Below, piece after piece: positions 45,710-54,404 of a stretch of DNA of 64,000 nt. Under the pieces are notes generated by a model. That model was not told the origin of the DNA. It did no database searches and saw only the letters and a list, made by a program, of their open reading frames with translations. Numbering within the stretch: the first letter of the stretch is position 1; the number at the start of each line of letters is the position of its first letter. This stretch comes from Saprospirales bacterium GYS_P2D (GTDB taxonomy: Bacteria; Bacteroidota; Bacteroidia; Chitinophagales; Saprospiraceae). A program made the translations under genes and the position numbers. The stretch is taken from contig WUUP01000007.1 of the NCBI GenBank assembly GCA_009833045.1, forward strand, positions 18,382 to 82,381, written 5' to 3'.

Positions 45710-46855
45710 ATGATAAAAGTAAAACTATATGGTCAGCCCACATCGACCTACGAATATGCCAAAAGCAAACTCGTAGAAGCTCTCAAAGACGCTGGTGTCG
45801 AAGTGGACCTCATCGAAATCAATGATGTCAATGCTTTCATCCAAGAAGGGATCAAGTCTGTACCATCAATCCGAGTGAATGGATCACTCGAGATGAATTA
45901 TGACAAGAGTCAGGACATCAATGCATTCGTCGATGAGACTATCAAAAACATAATGAAAGAAATAAACTTCAGTCATATGGACCATATAGTCGTACCTACT
46001 GACTTTAGCGCCAGCTCTGAGAATGCCCTCCGATATGCTAAGCACTTAGCACATCACAAAGGGATGCTTCTGAGATTAGTACATGCTTATCATCCCGTGT
46101 CTGCAGACTTGGATGGAGTGAGTGTAGTCGACCCCCATCTCGAAAGTATCAAGAGAAAACAACTCAAAAAGCTCTGCCTATCTGTACAAAGTGTAGAAGA
46201 TACAGAGATCACAGTCCCATTTATGGATGAGGAGTTCAGAGTAGGATTCGCTACAGAGGAGATCATCACGATCTCTAAAGAGCCCAATACTGAGCTCATC
46301 GTGATCGGTAGTACGGGCAGAGGCACGACGATGAAAAAATGGTTTGGCTCTGTGTCTCTGGAAGTGATGAAAAAAGCAAAAGCCCCAGTGCTGGTCGTTC
46401 CTCCAAAGGCGACGTTCGTCGCACCACAAAAAGTACTATATGCCTCTGACAATCCAATCCTCGATGCATTATCATTTGAGAAGCTGTCAGAGTTTTTAGC
46501 CCCATTTGATATATCTCTGCATATCGTACATGTGGGCGATCAAGACGAAGTCTATAAGACTGAAGTCATGAATCTGGCTAAATCATATTTCAGCGACAGC
46601 GAGATCAGCTACACTGAGATGCCAAAGGATGATATCTGTGCAGTCCTCGAGGCCTATGCCAAAACACACGAAATAGATCTCGTCGTCATGTCAAAGAAGA
46701 AAAAGAACTTCGTAGATGGGCTCATCCATCCGAGTGCGACTAAACAGATGGCGATACATACAGATGTGCCACTATTAGTCTATCACGAAGCGGATAAAAT
46801 CTGCAAATGTGGTGGCGCCTGCAAGAAAATAAAGAAAGCTGACCATAAGTGTTAG
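45710..46855 (+). CDS. Glutaredoxin-like / double universal stress protein fusion with Cys-rich tail
   Basis: 381 residues. Residues 1-80 have a thioredoxin/glutaredoxin-like fold pattern (VKLYGQPTSTYEYAKSKL, VDLIEIND, SVPSIRVNG with the cis-Pro), but the CxxC site is replaced by QPTSTY, so it should not be redox active. Residues about 92-232 are a universal stress protein domain with an intact ATP-binding motif (GSTGRG...FGSVS). Residues about 238-360 are a second USP-like domain lacking that motif. The tail holds Cys365, Cys367, Cys371 and Cys381, a possible metal-binding site. Second gene of the CBS/USP operon. Confidence 0.88.
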   Translation: MIKVKLYGQPTSTYEYAKSKLVEALKDAGVEVDLIEINDVNAFIQEGIKSVPSIRVNGSLEMNYDKSQDINAFVDETIKNIMKEINFSHMDHIVVPTDFSASSENALRYAKHLAHHKGMLLRLVHAYHPVSADLDGVSVVDPHLESIKRKQLKKLCLSVQSVEDTEITVPFMDEEFRVGFATEEIITISKEPNTELIVIGSTGRGTTMKKWFGSVSLEVMKKAKAPVLVVPPKATFVAPQKVLYASDNPILDALSFEKLSEFLAPFDISLHIVHVGDQDEVYKTEVMNLAKSYFSDSEISYTEMPKDDICAVLEAYAKTHEIDLVVMSKKKKNFVDGLIHPSATKQMAIHTDVPLLVYHEADKICKCGGACKKIKKADHKC

Positions 46856-46883
46856 ATATTAGCTACCGCTAAAAAACAAAATC

Positions 46884-47705
46884 ATGAAACGCTCTCTGAT
46901 CTCCATGGACTTCTCTGAGGTATCTGTCAATGCTCTGAGATATATCCTAAGTATGCACCATACAGGCGATCAGATAGACATCCTACATGTAGACGGTACC
47001 GTACTGTCCATGACTGAGTCTCCAGTATTGGTCAATCTCGAAGAGCAGCAGCATCAAGTCGCTGCACGCCTCGAGGCCTACATCAGAGAACATCTCCCAA
47101 TCGACACTCCTGATCACTATAATATCACGGTCAAAACTGGAGAAATCGTCAATACCATATGCCATCACGTAGCTCACCATAAGTATGACACGGTAGTACT
47201 AGGCACTCGTGACAAATGGAATCTCATCGATAAGATCATAGGAAATGTGGCGCTCGGGGTCGTCAAAAAATCATCCATCCCTGTACTCCTCATCCCTCAT
47301 CAGTCCAGCTATAATCCGATCGCCAAAGCATTAGTAGCCATAGATGAAAAAATGAAGGTGGCCGAAAATCTGGATAAGATCAAAAACTGGAATCTCGATA
47401 CTCGATCCGTACTCCATATGCTACACATAGCTGATGAAGACCAAACCGAAAAAGCATTTAATAAAACAAAGAGTGAGATCATTGCTTCTTTCTTCGAGCA
47501 AGAAGAAGTCCCTTTTTCATATCAGATAGATCGGATTATCTCGACTGATATAGCGACCAGTGTCCTAAGCTATGCTGATGAGATAGATGCAGAGCTCATC
47601 ATCACTCTACCGAGCTACCAGGACTTCATCACGTCCCTATTCGTATCAAGTGTATCTAAGGAATTGATACTCAAGACTAAGCGACCTATCCTATTCATCA
47701 AGTAA
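46884..47705 (+). CDS. Universal stress protein, two USP domains
   Basis: 273 residues in two USP halves. The first (1-145) begins RSLISMDFSEVSVNALRYIL and ends VVKKSSIPVLLIPH; its nucleotide loop GTRDKWNLIDKIIGNVA is a variant of GxxGxxxxxxxxxGS. The second half (about 150-273) begins AKALVAIDEKMKVAENLDKI and ends KELILKTKRPILFIK. USPs respond to energy starvation and hypoxia. It lies 28 bases after the glutaredoxin-USP fusion and about 70 bases before a CBS gene that has its own FNR-like box. Confidence 0.9.
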   Translation: MKRSLISMDFSEVSVNALRYILSMHHTGDQIDILHVDGTVLSMTESPVLVNLEEQQHQVAARLEAYIREHLPIDTPDHYNITVKTGEIVNTICHHVAHHKYDTVVLGTRDKWNLIDKIIGNVALGVVKKSSIPVLLIPHQSSYNPIAKALVAIDEKMKVAENLDKIKNWNLDTRSVLHMLHIADEDQTEKAFNKTKSEIIASFFEQEEVPFSYQIDRIISTDIATSVLSYADEIDAELIITLPSYQDFITSLFVSSVSKELILKTKRPILFIK

Positions 47706-47731
47706 GTGACTGCCTCATAGGCCTCTGATAC

Positions 47732-47745
47732 TTGATCTGAATCAT
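47732..47745. promoter_or_regulatory. FNR-like box upstream of the second CBS gene
   Basis: TTGAT-CTGA-ATCAT, nine of ten positions of TTGAT-N4-ATCAA. If it acts from the usual activator position (centre at -41.5), transcription would start near 47780, after the first ATG at 47776. That favours translation from the in-frame ATG at 47833. Confidence 0.5.
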
Positions 47746-47775
47746 GAAAAAAATTGACAGCGATCAAGGCTATAA

Positions 47776-48282
47776 ATGATTAAGTATTCGATCTTTAGTA
47801 CAGATAGACAAATCATAAAAAGCACGACTCATATGGAACTGAACCTAAGTACTAACATCAAGGAAATCATGACGGAAAACTACACCTCGGTGACTCCTGG
47901 CACACTGATGAATGAGGTGGCGGCACTTTTTGCTAATCATGACTGGCACCATCTACCTGTCCTCGATATGAATCAGCGGGTAGTAGGTATGATCAGCTCA
48001 AAAGACTACTGCCAGCTCGAGCATCCACTGACTCGTCTCAATAAGGCTCGAGCCTCCAAACAAAACGAAAGACTCATGAGTAGTCTGACTGCAGAGGATA
48101 TCATGACTGCTGATCCTGTGACTATACATCACGAAGCATCACTGGCCAGTGCTATCGCTGTGTTTTTAGAAAATCAATTTCACATATTGCCCGTTATTAA
48201 AAATGATAAGTGCATCGGACTCATATCTCCGATGGACATACTACAATACATCCAAATGAATAATCTAATACCATCAGAATGA
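47776..48282 (+). CDS. CBS-domain pair protein
   Basis: 168 residues from the first ATG; the CBS pair occupies about residues 28-165 (IMTENYTSVTPGT, WHHLPVLDMNQRVVGMISSKDY, then IMTADPVTIHHEA and FHILPVIKNDKCIGLISPMDIL). The in-frame ATG at 47833 gives a 149-residue protein beginning directly before the first CBS motif and fits better with the FNR-like box at 47732. It overlaps the next CBS gene by four bases (ATGA). Confidence 0.88.
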   Translation: MIKYSIFSTDRQIIKSTTHMELNLSTNIKEIMTENYTSVTPGTLMNEVAALFANHDWHHLPVLDMNQRVVGMISSKDYCQLEHPLTRLNKARASKQNERLMSSLTAEDIMTADPVTIHHEASLASAIAVFLENQFHILPVIKNDKCIGLISPMDILQYIQMNNLIPSE

Positions 48283-48698
48283 GCAATATAGACCAAATCA
48301 CAATCAGCGACTCCTACTCTCCAGCACACCAGACTACTGATCAGACTACTCTCGATGTGATCTACGATACTATGAAAAATCACCTGATCAATCATGTGCT
48401 CGTAGTAGATCAAGAAGGGAAGCTCACAGGTATCATCTCCAAAGAAGATATCCTGCTAAAGATGATGTATCTATCTCAACATAGCTCTGGAGCCAGCTAC
48501 AATGAGAAAGTACTAAGTACTACTCCGGCCCAAGAGATCATGACCTCAGATGTCATCAGCATACATGTAGACTCTCCGATGAGCACGGCCGTCGAGACCA
48601 TCTGCAAATATAACCTCCAAGCCCTGCCAGTAGTGGATGATGGCGAAAAAGCCCTCGGCATCCTCTATGGTAACGGAGTCCTCAAAAAAATGATCTAA
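48279..48698 (+). CDS. CBS-domain pair protein
   Basis: 139 residues with two CBS motifs (about 5-65 and 80-139): HLINHVLVVDQEGKLTGIISKEDIL, then IMTSDVISIHVDSPMSTAVE and LQALPVVDDGEKALGILYGNG. The first CBS motif is more diverged at its start. Start overlaps the preceding CBS gene and its stop overlaps the start of the secreted protein gene, so all three are translationally coupled. Confidence 0.88.
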   Translation: MSNIDQITISDSYSPAHQTTDQTTLDVIYDTMKNHLINHVLVVDQEGKLTGIISKEDILLKMMYLSQHSSGASYNEKVLSTTPAQEIMTSDVISIHVDSPMSTAVETICKYNLQALPVVDDGEKALGILYGNGVLKKMI

Positions 48699-49375
48699 TG
48701 AGACTACTGATCGTCATACTCACGCTGCTGCTCAGTAGTAGTTCAAACTCTCAGGAGGGACTGCTAAGATCACTGCTACAGGCCAGAGAGGCTATCCTCA
48801 TGGATCAGTGTCCATCTATCTGTCCAGCCATCTCCGATCTCCAAAAAAGCTGGAAAACCAACGGCAAATACTATGAGGAGGATCAAACCATGAAGTATGG
48901 GATCAATAATCATCTCCAAAAAGCCAGTAATCCAGAGACACCGAAGGCAGAAAAACTAAAATCGGTAGAGTCTATCATCACTACCCTACACGAGTATCGT
49001 AGAGCGACTAATAGTGAAGTGCCTTTTGATGAGCTGTGGGATGCCTATCTCGCCTATCAAGAGATCAAAGAAACAGTGAATGATCAGATGATGAACCTCA
49101 AAGAATGGTTTGAATTTGACGATCAGATAGATCGGTTCATGTGCGAATGGGACGACTATGACCTACTGGATCCAGCGCTCATGAGCCGCTATCATCCTGA
49201 GATAGACCGCTCCGATCGTAAAGAACTGGGTATCAAAATGCAAGAGTGTCTCAACACCTTCATGAAGAGTATAGAGAGTGGATTCAGACCGGATTTCGTA
49301 CTACCATGCGATGAGATAGGACGTGTACTGGATGATAGCCTCAGTCTATTCGCTCAGGAGTCTAAAGTAGGATAA
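48698..49375 (+). CDS. Unknown secreted helical protein, last gene of the CBS/USP operon
   Basis: 225 residues, not recognised. A clear signal peptide (LLIVILTLLLSSSSNSQ, cleaved near residue 19) predicts a periplasmic or exported protein. The rest is helical and acidic, with CPSIC at about 34-38 and single cysteines near the middle and end (FMCEW, MQECLN, LPCDE), so disulfides are possible. No enzyme motif is seen. Its start overlaps the CBS stop by one base, tying it to the stress operon. Confidence 0.8.
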   Translation: MRLLIVILTLLLSSSSNSQEGLLRSLLQAREAILMDQCPSICPAISDLQKSWKTNGKYYEEDQTMKYGINNHLQKASNPETPKAEKLKSVESIITTLHEYRRATNSEVPFDELWDAYLAYQEIKETVNDQMMNLKEWFEFDDQIDRFMCEWDDYDLLDPALMSRYHPEIDRSDRKELGIKMQECLNTFMKSIESGFRPDFVLPCDEIGRVLDDSLSLFAQESKVG

Positions 49376-49414
49376 GTACCGACTTATACAGGCTATCTCT
49401 TCTGTTAGATCCGC

Positions 49415-51502
49415 TTAAAGATTCTTAGCAATGGTGAAAGAGAAAGTACTGCCCTGGCCGACTTCTGATGCTACTTCGATCTGGCCAAAATGCTGCTCTA
49501 CGATCTTAGCACATATAGCGAGGCCCAATCCAGTACCTTCGTAGATATCTTTGCTATGTAGCTTCTCAAATATGCCAAAGATCTTCTCCAAATGTCGATC
49601 AGGTATTCCGATCCCATTATCCTTGATCTCAAATCTATGATGCCTGTCATTTTCTTTATGAGAAATGTGGACACAAGGTTGCTCTCCAGGCTTTACAAAT
49701 TTTAGTGCATTTCTGATCAGATTTTCAAAGAGCTGGATCATTTTAGTCTTATCAGCACTCATCACCGAATCATCAAATCCCTCCCACGTGATCTGTCCTG
49801 AGCAGCCCTCTATAGTATCAGTCAGATCTATGTTTATAGTAGCCCTGAGATCGGCGAGCTTGATCTCATCCAGTTTTATCTTTTGGGTATTCACCCTCGA
49901 GAAAGTCAATAAATCCTCGATGAGCGACATCATGTTGGTCGAGCTATTGATCACGATATCCAAAAACTCTTTATCCTTATCATCTAATAATTCATAGGAA
50001 GACTGCTTGATCAGCTGCGAGAAAGATAATACGGTACGCAATGGTGCTTTTAGATCATGCGAGGCTATGTACGCAAAGTTTTCAAGCTGCAGGTTGGACT
50101 CAATATATTTTTCGAGTTGGACCTGACGTTCTTTGAGAGCTACCAGCTGATCAGATATGATCTTTTTACGCTTTGACTCTTCGGTGATATCATCTAATAT
50201 TCGGACCAAGAAAGACTTGTCATCTACCTCTATATGCCTGAAGATCCCTCTGACCTTTATTTGATTGCCCCAGATGTCTTCTGAGTCAAACTCTAATAAC
50301 TTGATTCCATTTTCGATAAACTCTTTGAACTGTGAGCCCCATGTACTTTTATCTTGACCTAATATTTTAGAAGCTTCTTTTGCTAAGTCTTCTGTTTTGT
50401 ATTCTCGTATGGGACCAAAGACTTTCTCAGCACCACCATTCCTGAGGATGACATCCATTTTGACTACCCCGAGATGTGGTTCTATCTTGACCTCTGATAT
50501 ATCGATTCCTAAAAATGAATGATCTAATAGTGCCTCATATAGCGAGGTTCTTTCTTTGAGTATTTTTTCTTGTTTTACCTTTTCTCGAGCGTCAGAGATA
50601 TAGGTGATATACTCGTATTTATCTGTTTCTTGATTTTTAAACTTGTTGACATGTATTTCTAAAGGAAAGTTGCTACCATCCTCTCTTTTTGCAGCGAGTA
50701 GAGCATGGTATGTTCCACCATCTTTCAGGTTATTTGCTTGCTCTATCATATAGCCTTTGCTGTCAAAGTCAAAAGCATCAAAAGCGTGAGTCCCCACATC
50801 TACCCATGTATCAGACCCAAATATTTCTTTGACCTGCGGTGATACATATAGATGCGTGCCTTCTTCATCCACATGGCTGACACCACCAGGTAGTGTCTCG
50901 AGTATATTTCTGAGTAGCTCTTTTTGCTCTGTGATCTCCCGCTCTTTCAGCCTCTCCTCTGTGACGTCTCGATACTGACGTGTCATGATGAGCTGCCCAC
51001 TGATAGTACTCAGCTGAAGAGTAGTGACATAGTGTCTCTCGATATTATCCATGGTCACCCTCCTATCGGACTTATAGTAGCCTGAGGTCAGTAGTGCTTT
51101 TATCGCCTCATTAGTCAGTTTTCGAGACTCTTCTTCTGTAGAGTAGCTAAACCGAGCGCTCAGCTCTTCATGAGTCAAATAAAGCTTATCGTCGGGGAAT
51201 AGCTCTCTGAGTGCCATATTCCTAAAGATCAATCGATGGTCAGGGTCGTACGGATCTGATGAGGCTAATGCCACTACATCAAATCCATCTACAGAATCAT
51301 TCAGGAGATGCTGATATACCGAGTCTACTCTGTCTTTTACCTTATCTTGAAACTCATTTTCTTTGGCAACGACACGCACTATGACTCGCTGTAGTTTAGG
51401 ATCATTGATATCATAGCCCTCCTCCTGGAGGATATCGGTCAATGTACTTTCGGTCTCATATAAAAGGTGCAAACTAAGTGGATTTTCGTTTTCTAAAGTC
51501 AC
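49415..51502 (-). CDS. Multi-PAS sensor histidine kinase
   Basis: 695 residues, no membrane helix seen. An N-terminal helical region (1-70) is followed by PAS-like domains at about 75-190, 193-320 (GGVSHVDEEGTHLYVSPQVKEIFG ... REDGSNFPLEIHV) and 325-445. HisKA with ASHDLKAPLRT lies near 480-545 and HATPase to the end (NLIRNALKF, DNGIGIPDRHLEKIF, GTGLGLAI). The start codon is GTG; the next upstream in-frame stop is ten codons away with no ATG between. No response regulator is adjacent. It lies between the CBS/USP operon (convergent) and the cbb3 operon, but the terminator at 51610 separates it from the latter. Confidence 0.9.
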   Translation of the reverse strand: MTLENENPLSLHLLYETESTLTDILQEEGYDINDPKLQRVIVRVVAKENEFQDKVKDRVDSVYQHLLNDSVDGFDVVALASSDPYDPDHRLIFRNMALRELFPDDKLYLTHEELSARFSYSTEEESRKLTNEAIKALLTSGYYKSDRRVTMDNIERHYVTTLQLSTISGQLIMTRQYRDVTEERLKEREITEQKELLRNILETLPGGVSHVDEEGTHLYVSPQVKEIFGSDTWVDVGTHAFDAFDFDSKGYMIEQANNLKDGGTYHALLAAKREDGSNFPLEIHVNKFKNQETDKYEYITYISDAREKVKQEKILKERTSLYEALLDHSFLGIDISEVKIEPHLGVVKMDVILRNGGAEKVFGPIREYKTEDLAKEASKILGQDKSTWGSQFKEFIENGIKLLEFDSEDIWGNQIKVRGIFRHIEVDDKSFLVRILDDITEESKRKKIISDQLVALKERQVQLEKYIESNLQLENFAYIASHDLKAPLRTVLSFSQLIKQSSYELLDDKDKEFLDIVINSSTNMMSLIEDLLTFSRVNTQKIKLDEIKLADLRATINIDLTDTIEGCSGQITWEGFDDSVMSADKTKMIQLFENLIRNALKFVKPGEQPCVHISHKENDRHHRFEIKDNGIGIPDRHLEKIFGIFEKLHSKDIYEGTGLGLAICAKIVEQHFGQIEVASEVGQGSTFSFTIAKNL

Positions 51503-51609
51503 GTCATATCCATGACTCTGTACAAAGTATGACTAAAGCCTATAGCAGACAAATATGCCTTACTACAAATAGACAACAAAGCCAATATCACATCCCTATC
51601 TATAGGGCA

Positions 51610-51636
51610 TAAAAAAAGCCTCTCCTATGAGAGGCT
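51610..51636 (-). terminator. Rho-independent terminator of the cbb3 oxidase operon
   Basis: On the minus strand a perfect seven-pair hairpin GCCTCTC-ATAG-GAGAGGC is followed by TTTTTTT. It lies about 125 bases beyond the stop of the safE-like gene, the last gene of the operon. Confidence 0.9.
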
Positions 51637-51761
51637 CACTAACAAAATAAATAGTCTATTTGTGAAACTAACTAACTAACAAATGATAGTACTAATTTAA
51701 AAATCAGCACGCTCATCTATAGTGACCAGGATCACCCTATACCCTGATACTCATCATGGTA

Positions 51762-52460
51762 TCAATGGCATCGTACTGGCTGCGCCAAGAGTGAATAAAA
51801 GTCTAACTCCTGGGGCATATCAACCACCCAGCCACGGTATATCAGATATACACCCAGACAGAGCTGCATCACTGGGAGCAGCCGCTGTAGTCGCAATGAT
51901 CTGATCGAGAAAAGCTCTCTACCAAAAATCACCACCCCCAGCATCGCAGGTATGGTACCCATGCCAAAAGCGGTCATGAACAAAGCTCCATTCCAAACAC
52001 CTCCGCTGGTCATCGCACCGAGTAGCGCCAGATAAACTAAGCCACAGGGCAAGAGTCCATTCACGGCGCCGAGTACTACTGTCGGTAGATGCTTCATGCG
52101 CCCGATGAATCTGCTAAACCATGATGTGTAGCTCCCTAAGCTCTGACGATACCAGCCAAATCGGCTCAATAATGTCTCAATATCAATAGTCATCAAAAAG
52201 AGTATGATCAAAAATACTCCTGAGACGATTGATAGTGACTTCTGCAGACCTGACAGCATGGCCGTCTGTCCGATCAGCCCAAAGACCACCCCCAGCAATC
52301 CATAGGTCACTACTCGACCCATATTGTAGGAGAGCATGTGTCCGATCATGGACCATCGACCTCCTGGATGAAGCCTACTGACTCCCATCGCCAAGGGACC
52401 ACACATGCCGACGCAGTGTAGACTCCCAAAAAAGCCGATCGTCAATGCTAAATAAATCAT
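51762..52460 (-). CDS. Sulfite exporter TauE/SafE-like membrane protein of the cbb3 cluster
   Basis: 232 residues with about six membrane helices. The N-terminal GFFGSLHCVGMCGPLAMG, with Cys16 and Cys20, and the later VNGLLPCGLVYLAL are typical of the COG2836 branch, which is repeatedly found beside cbb3 oxidase assembly genes and has been linked to copper or cytochrome biogenesis. Its start overlaps the ccoH stop by four bases. A true sulfite exporter role is unlikely in this context; a role in oxidase maturation is inferred. Confidence 0.88.
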   Translation of the reverse strand: MIYLALTIGFFGSLHCVGMCGPLAMGVSRLHPGGRWSMIGHMLSYNMGRVVTYGLLGVVFGLIGQTAMLSGLQKSLSIVSGVFLIILFLMTIDIETLLSRFGWYRQSLGSYTSWFSRFIGRMKHLPTVVLGAVNGLLPCGLVYLALLGAMTSGGVWNGALFMTAFGMGTIPAMLGVVIFGRELFSIRSLRLQRLLPVMQLCLGVYLIYRGWVVDMPQELDFYSLLAQPVRCH

Positions 52461-52906
52461 GACTGTACCATATAGACATCGTCCTCGTAGTAATACTCTC
52501 TCGTGTCATCGTGCCACGTGATCTGTATACTCCACTTACCTTCTCGGAGCTGCTTGACAGGTATGGATAGACGACTCCCCTCTGTCAAGGAGAATGACTC
52601 CGATTGGTCTACGGACTTCTCCATAGCTCTATATAGCGTTATATCTCCAGATATATTCCCTTCCTTTTTGAAGTCTATTTCTACCGATTTTTGATTTTCA
52701 TCAAAGTCGATCGACACGCCAGGATAGTGCTTCATCCGATTACGCTGCTGATCGTAGTGACTTTGATACTTGATATCCTGAGCATAGTAGTCCTCTGTGA
52801 CGAGACTATGATCGACCGTACGACTTTTGAATACTACAAAAATCAGTGTCCCGATATAGCATACAAAAAAGAGTGCTATTGCTTTTCCCCAATGAAAATT
52901 CTTCAT
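52457..52906 (-). CDS. ccoH: CcoH/FixH family cbb3 oxidase assembly protein
   Basis: 149 residues with one N-terminal membrane helix (GKAIALFFVCYIGTLIFVVF) and a beta-rich periplasmic domain. YYAQDIKYQSHYDQQRNR and WSIQITWHDD match the FixH family, which is needed to assemble active cbb3 oxidase. It lies eight bases after ccoG and overlaps the safE-like gene. Confidence 0.92.
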   Translation of the reverse strand: MKNFHWGKAIALFFVCYIGTLIFVVFKSRTVDHSLVTEDYYAQDIKYQSHYDQQRNRMKHYPGVSIDFDENQKSVEIDFKKEGNISGDITLYRAMEKSVDQSESFSLTEGSRLSIPVKQLREGKWSIQITWHDDTREYYYEDDVYMVQS

Positions 52907-52914
52907 GATTATGG

Positions 52915-54345
52915 TTATTTTACTGGTCCTAAGAAATTAGTGTCGACATCATCGACTTTCTCACCTGTCTCTGTAGAGATCACCTCCACCTTGAGTTCTG
53001 TTTTTCGTCCATCCAGATCCTCTGCTTTTATCTTGATGAATACAGCGCCTTCTATGATATCATTCTCTGCAGTCACTGGTGGTGTACCTACCCACTGTAC
53101 TACTGCATCGATATTAGTGACTCGGAGCTCTATTGGATATTTCTCCTTAGTCTTATTGATCAGTTGATAGTTGTACAGATTACTGATATATCCGTCCTCC
53201 TGCTCTTGGTAGAGCATACCTGGTGTACGGAGGAGGAGAGTCTCCACCTCAGATCGACTCCAAAACAGGAATGTCTCTAATCCTATCAGTACTGCCAGTA
53301 CTCCACAGTATGCTAATGCTCGAGTGGTGAATATCGTACTCTTATTCTCCTTGATCCCTTCGTAGCTATCCAGACGGATGAGACCTGTCGGCTTATCGAT
53401 CTTAGTCATCACCTCATCACAGGCGTCCATGCAGGCCGTACAGTTGACACACTCGAGCTGTATACCATTACGGATATCGATGCCTGTCGGACAAACATGG
53501 ACACACAGCTTGCAGTCGATACAGTCACCTTTAGGCTGCTCATCAACAGGAGCATTCTTCTTCATACGACCTCTCGGCTCACCTCTGATCCAGTCATAAT
53601 AGACAGCCAAAGACTGCTTATCCAATAGTACTCCCTGCAGACGACCATATGGACAAATGGTAGTACATACCTGCTCTCTCAGCGATGCGAATACGAAATA
53701 GAACACCAAGGAGAAAATGATCATCGCCATGAATCCCTGCCAGTGCTCATTAATAGGCTCAGAGATGATCTTGAGCACCTCGTCGATCCCTATGATATAG
53801 GCTAAGAATGTATTGGCGATAAGCACAGCTATCCCAAAGAAAATAGCCTGCTTAGATACTTTCTTGATGATCTTGTCACGAGTCCAGGGAGCTTTCGCTA
53901 ATCTGCGCTGAGCACCTGCATCTCCCTCGATCCAGTACTCAATGCGCCGATAGACCATCTCCATGAATATCGTCTGCGGACATATCCATCCACAGAATAA
54001 TCGCCCAAAAATCACGGTGAAGACAACGATGATCAACATCATGATCAGCATCCCGATCACAAACAGGTGAAAATCCTGCGGTGCAAAGTGAATACCGAAT
54101 AATATAAATCGCCTCTCCAGCACATTGAGCAATACTAATGGCTCGCCTCCGACCTTAATCCATGGCAATCCAAAGAGCACTGCTAATAGCAAATAGGACA
54201 AGAGCTTCCTCTTGTTATAAAACTTACCTTTTGGCATTTTGGGGAAGATCCATATACGCTTCCCCGATGCATCTACAGTCGCTAAAGAATCACGATAGGC
54301 CGCTTCTTCTGCTCCTTCTTCAAATACATATTCAACCTGACTCAT
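52915..54345 (-). CDS. ccoG: CcoG family iron-sulfur membrane protein, cbb3 oxidase accessory
   Basis: 476 residues. Five or six membrane helices, with GRLFCGWICPQTIFMEMVYR near 115-135, a second Cys pair in EQVCTTICPYGRLQGV, and two 4Fe-4S ferredoxin motifs (CIDCKLCVHVCP and CVNCTACMDAC). The C-terminal periplasmic part is beta-rich. CcoG is known to take part in cbb3 biogenesis, in some bacteria as a cupric reductase. It follows ccoP after 59 bases. Confidence 0.95.
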   Translation of the reverse strand: MSQVEYVFEEGAEEAAYRDSLATVDASGKRIWIFPKMPKGKFYNKRKLLSYLLLAVLFGLPWIKVGGEPLVLLNVLERRFILFGIHFAPQDFHLFVIGMLIMMLIIVVFTVIFGRLFCGWICPQTIFMEMVYRRIEYWIEGDAGAQRRLAKAPWTRDKIIKKVSKQAIFFGIAVLIANTFLAYIIGIDEVLKIISEPINEHWQGFMAMIIFSLVFYFVFASLREQVCTTICPYGRLQGVLLDKQSLAVYYDWIRGEPRGRMKKNAPVDEQPKGDCIDCKLCVHVCPTGIDIRNGIQLECVNCTACMDACDEVMTKIDKPTGLIRLDSYEGIKENKSTIFTTRALAYCGVLAVLIGLETFLFWSRSEVETLLLRTPGMLYQEQEDGYISNLYNYQLINKTKEKYPIELRVTNIDAVVQWVGTPPVTAENDIIEGAVFIKIKAEDLDGRKTELKVEVISTETGEKVDDVDTNFLGPVK

Positions 54346-54404
54346 TTTTATAATATTCAGTATTCACAAACAGTATAATAGTTAGCGCTGTAGATATAGT
54401 TAGT

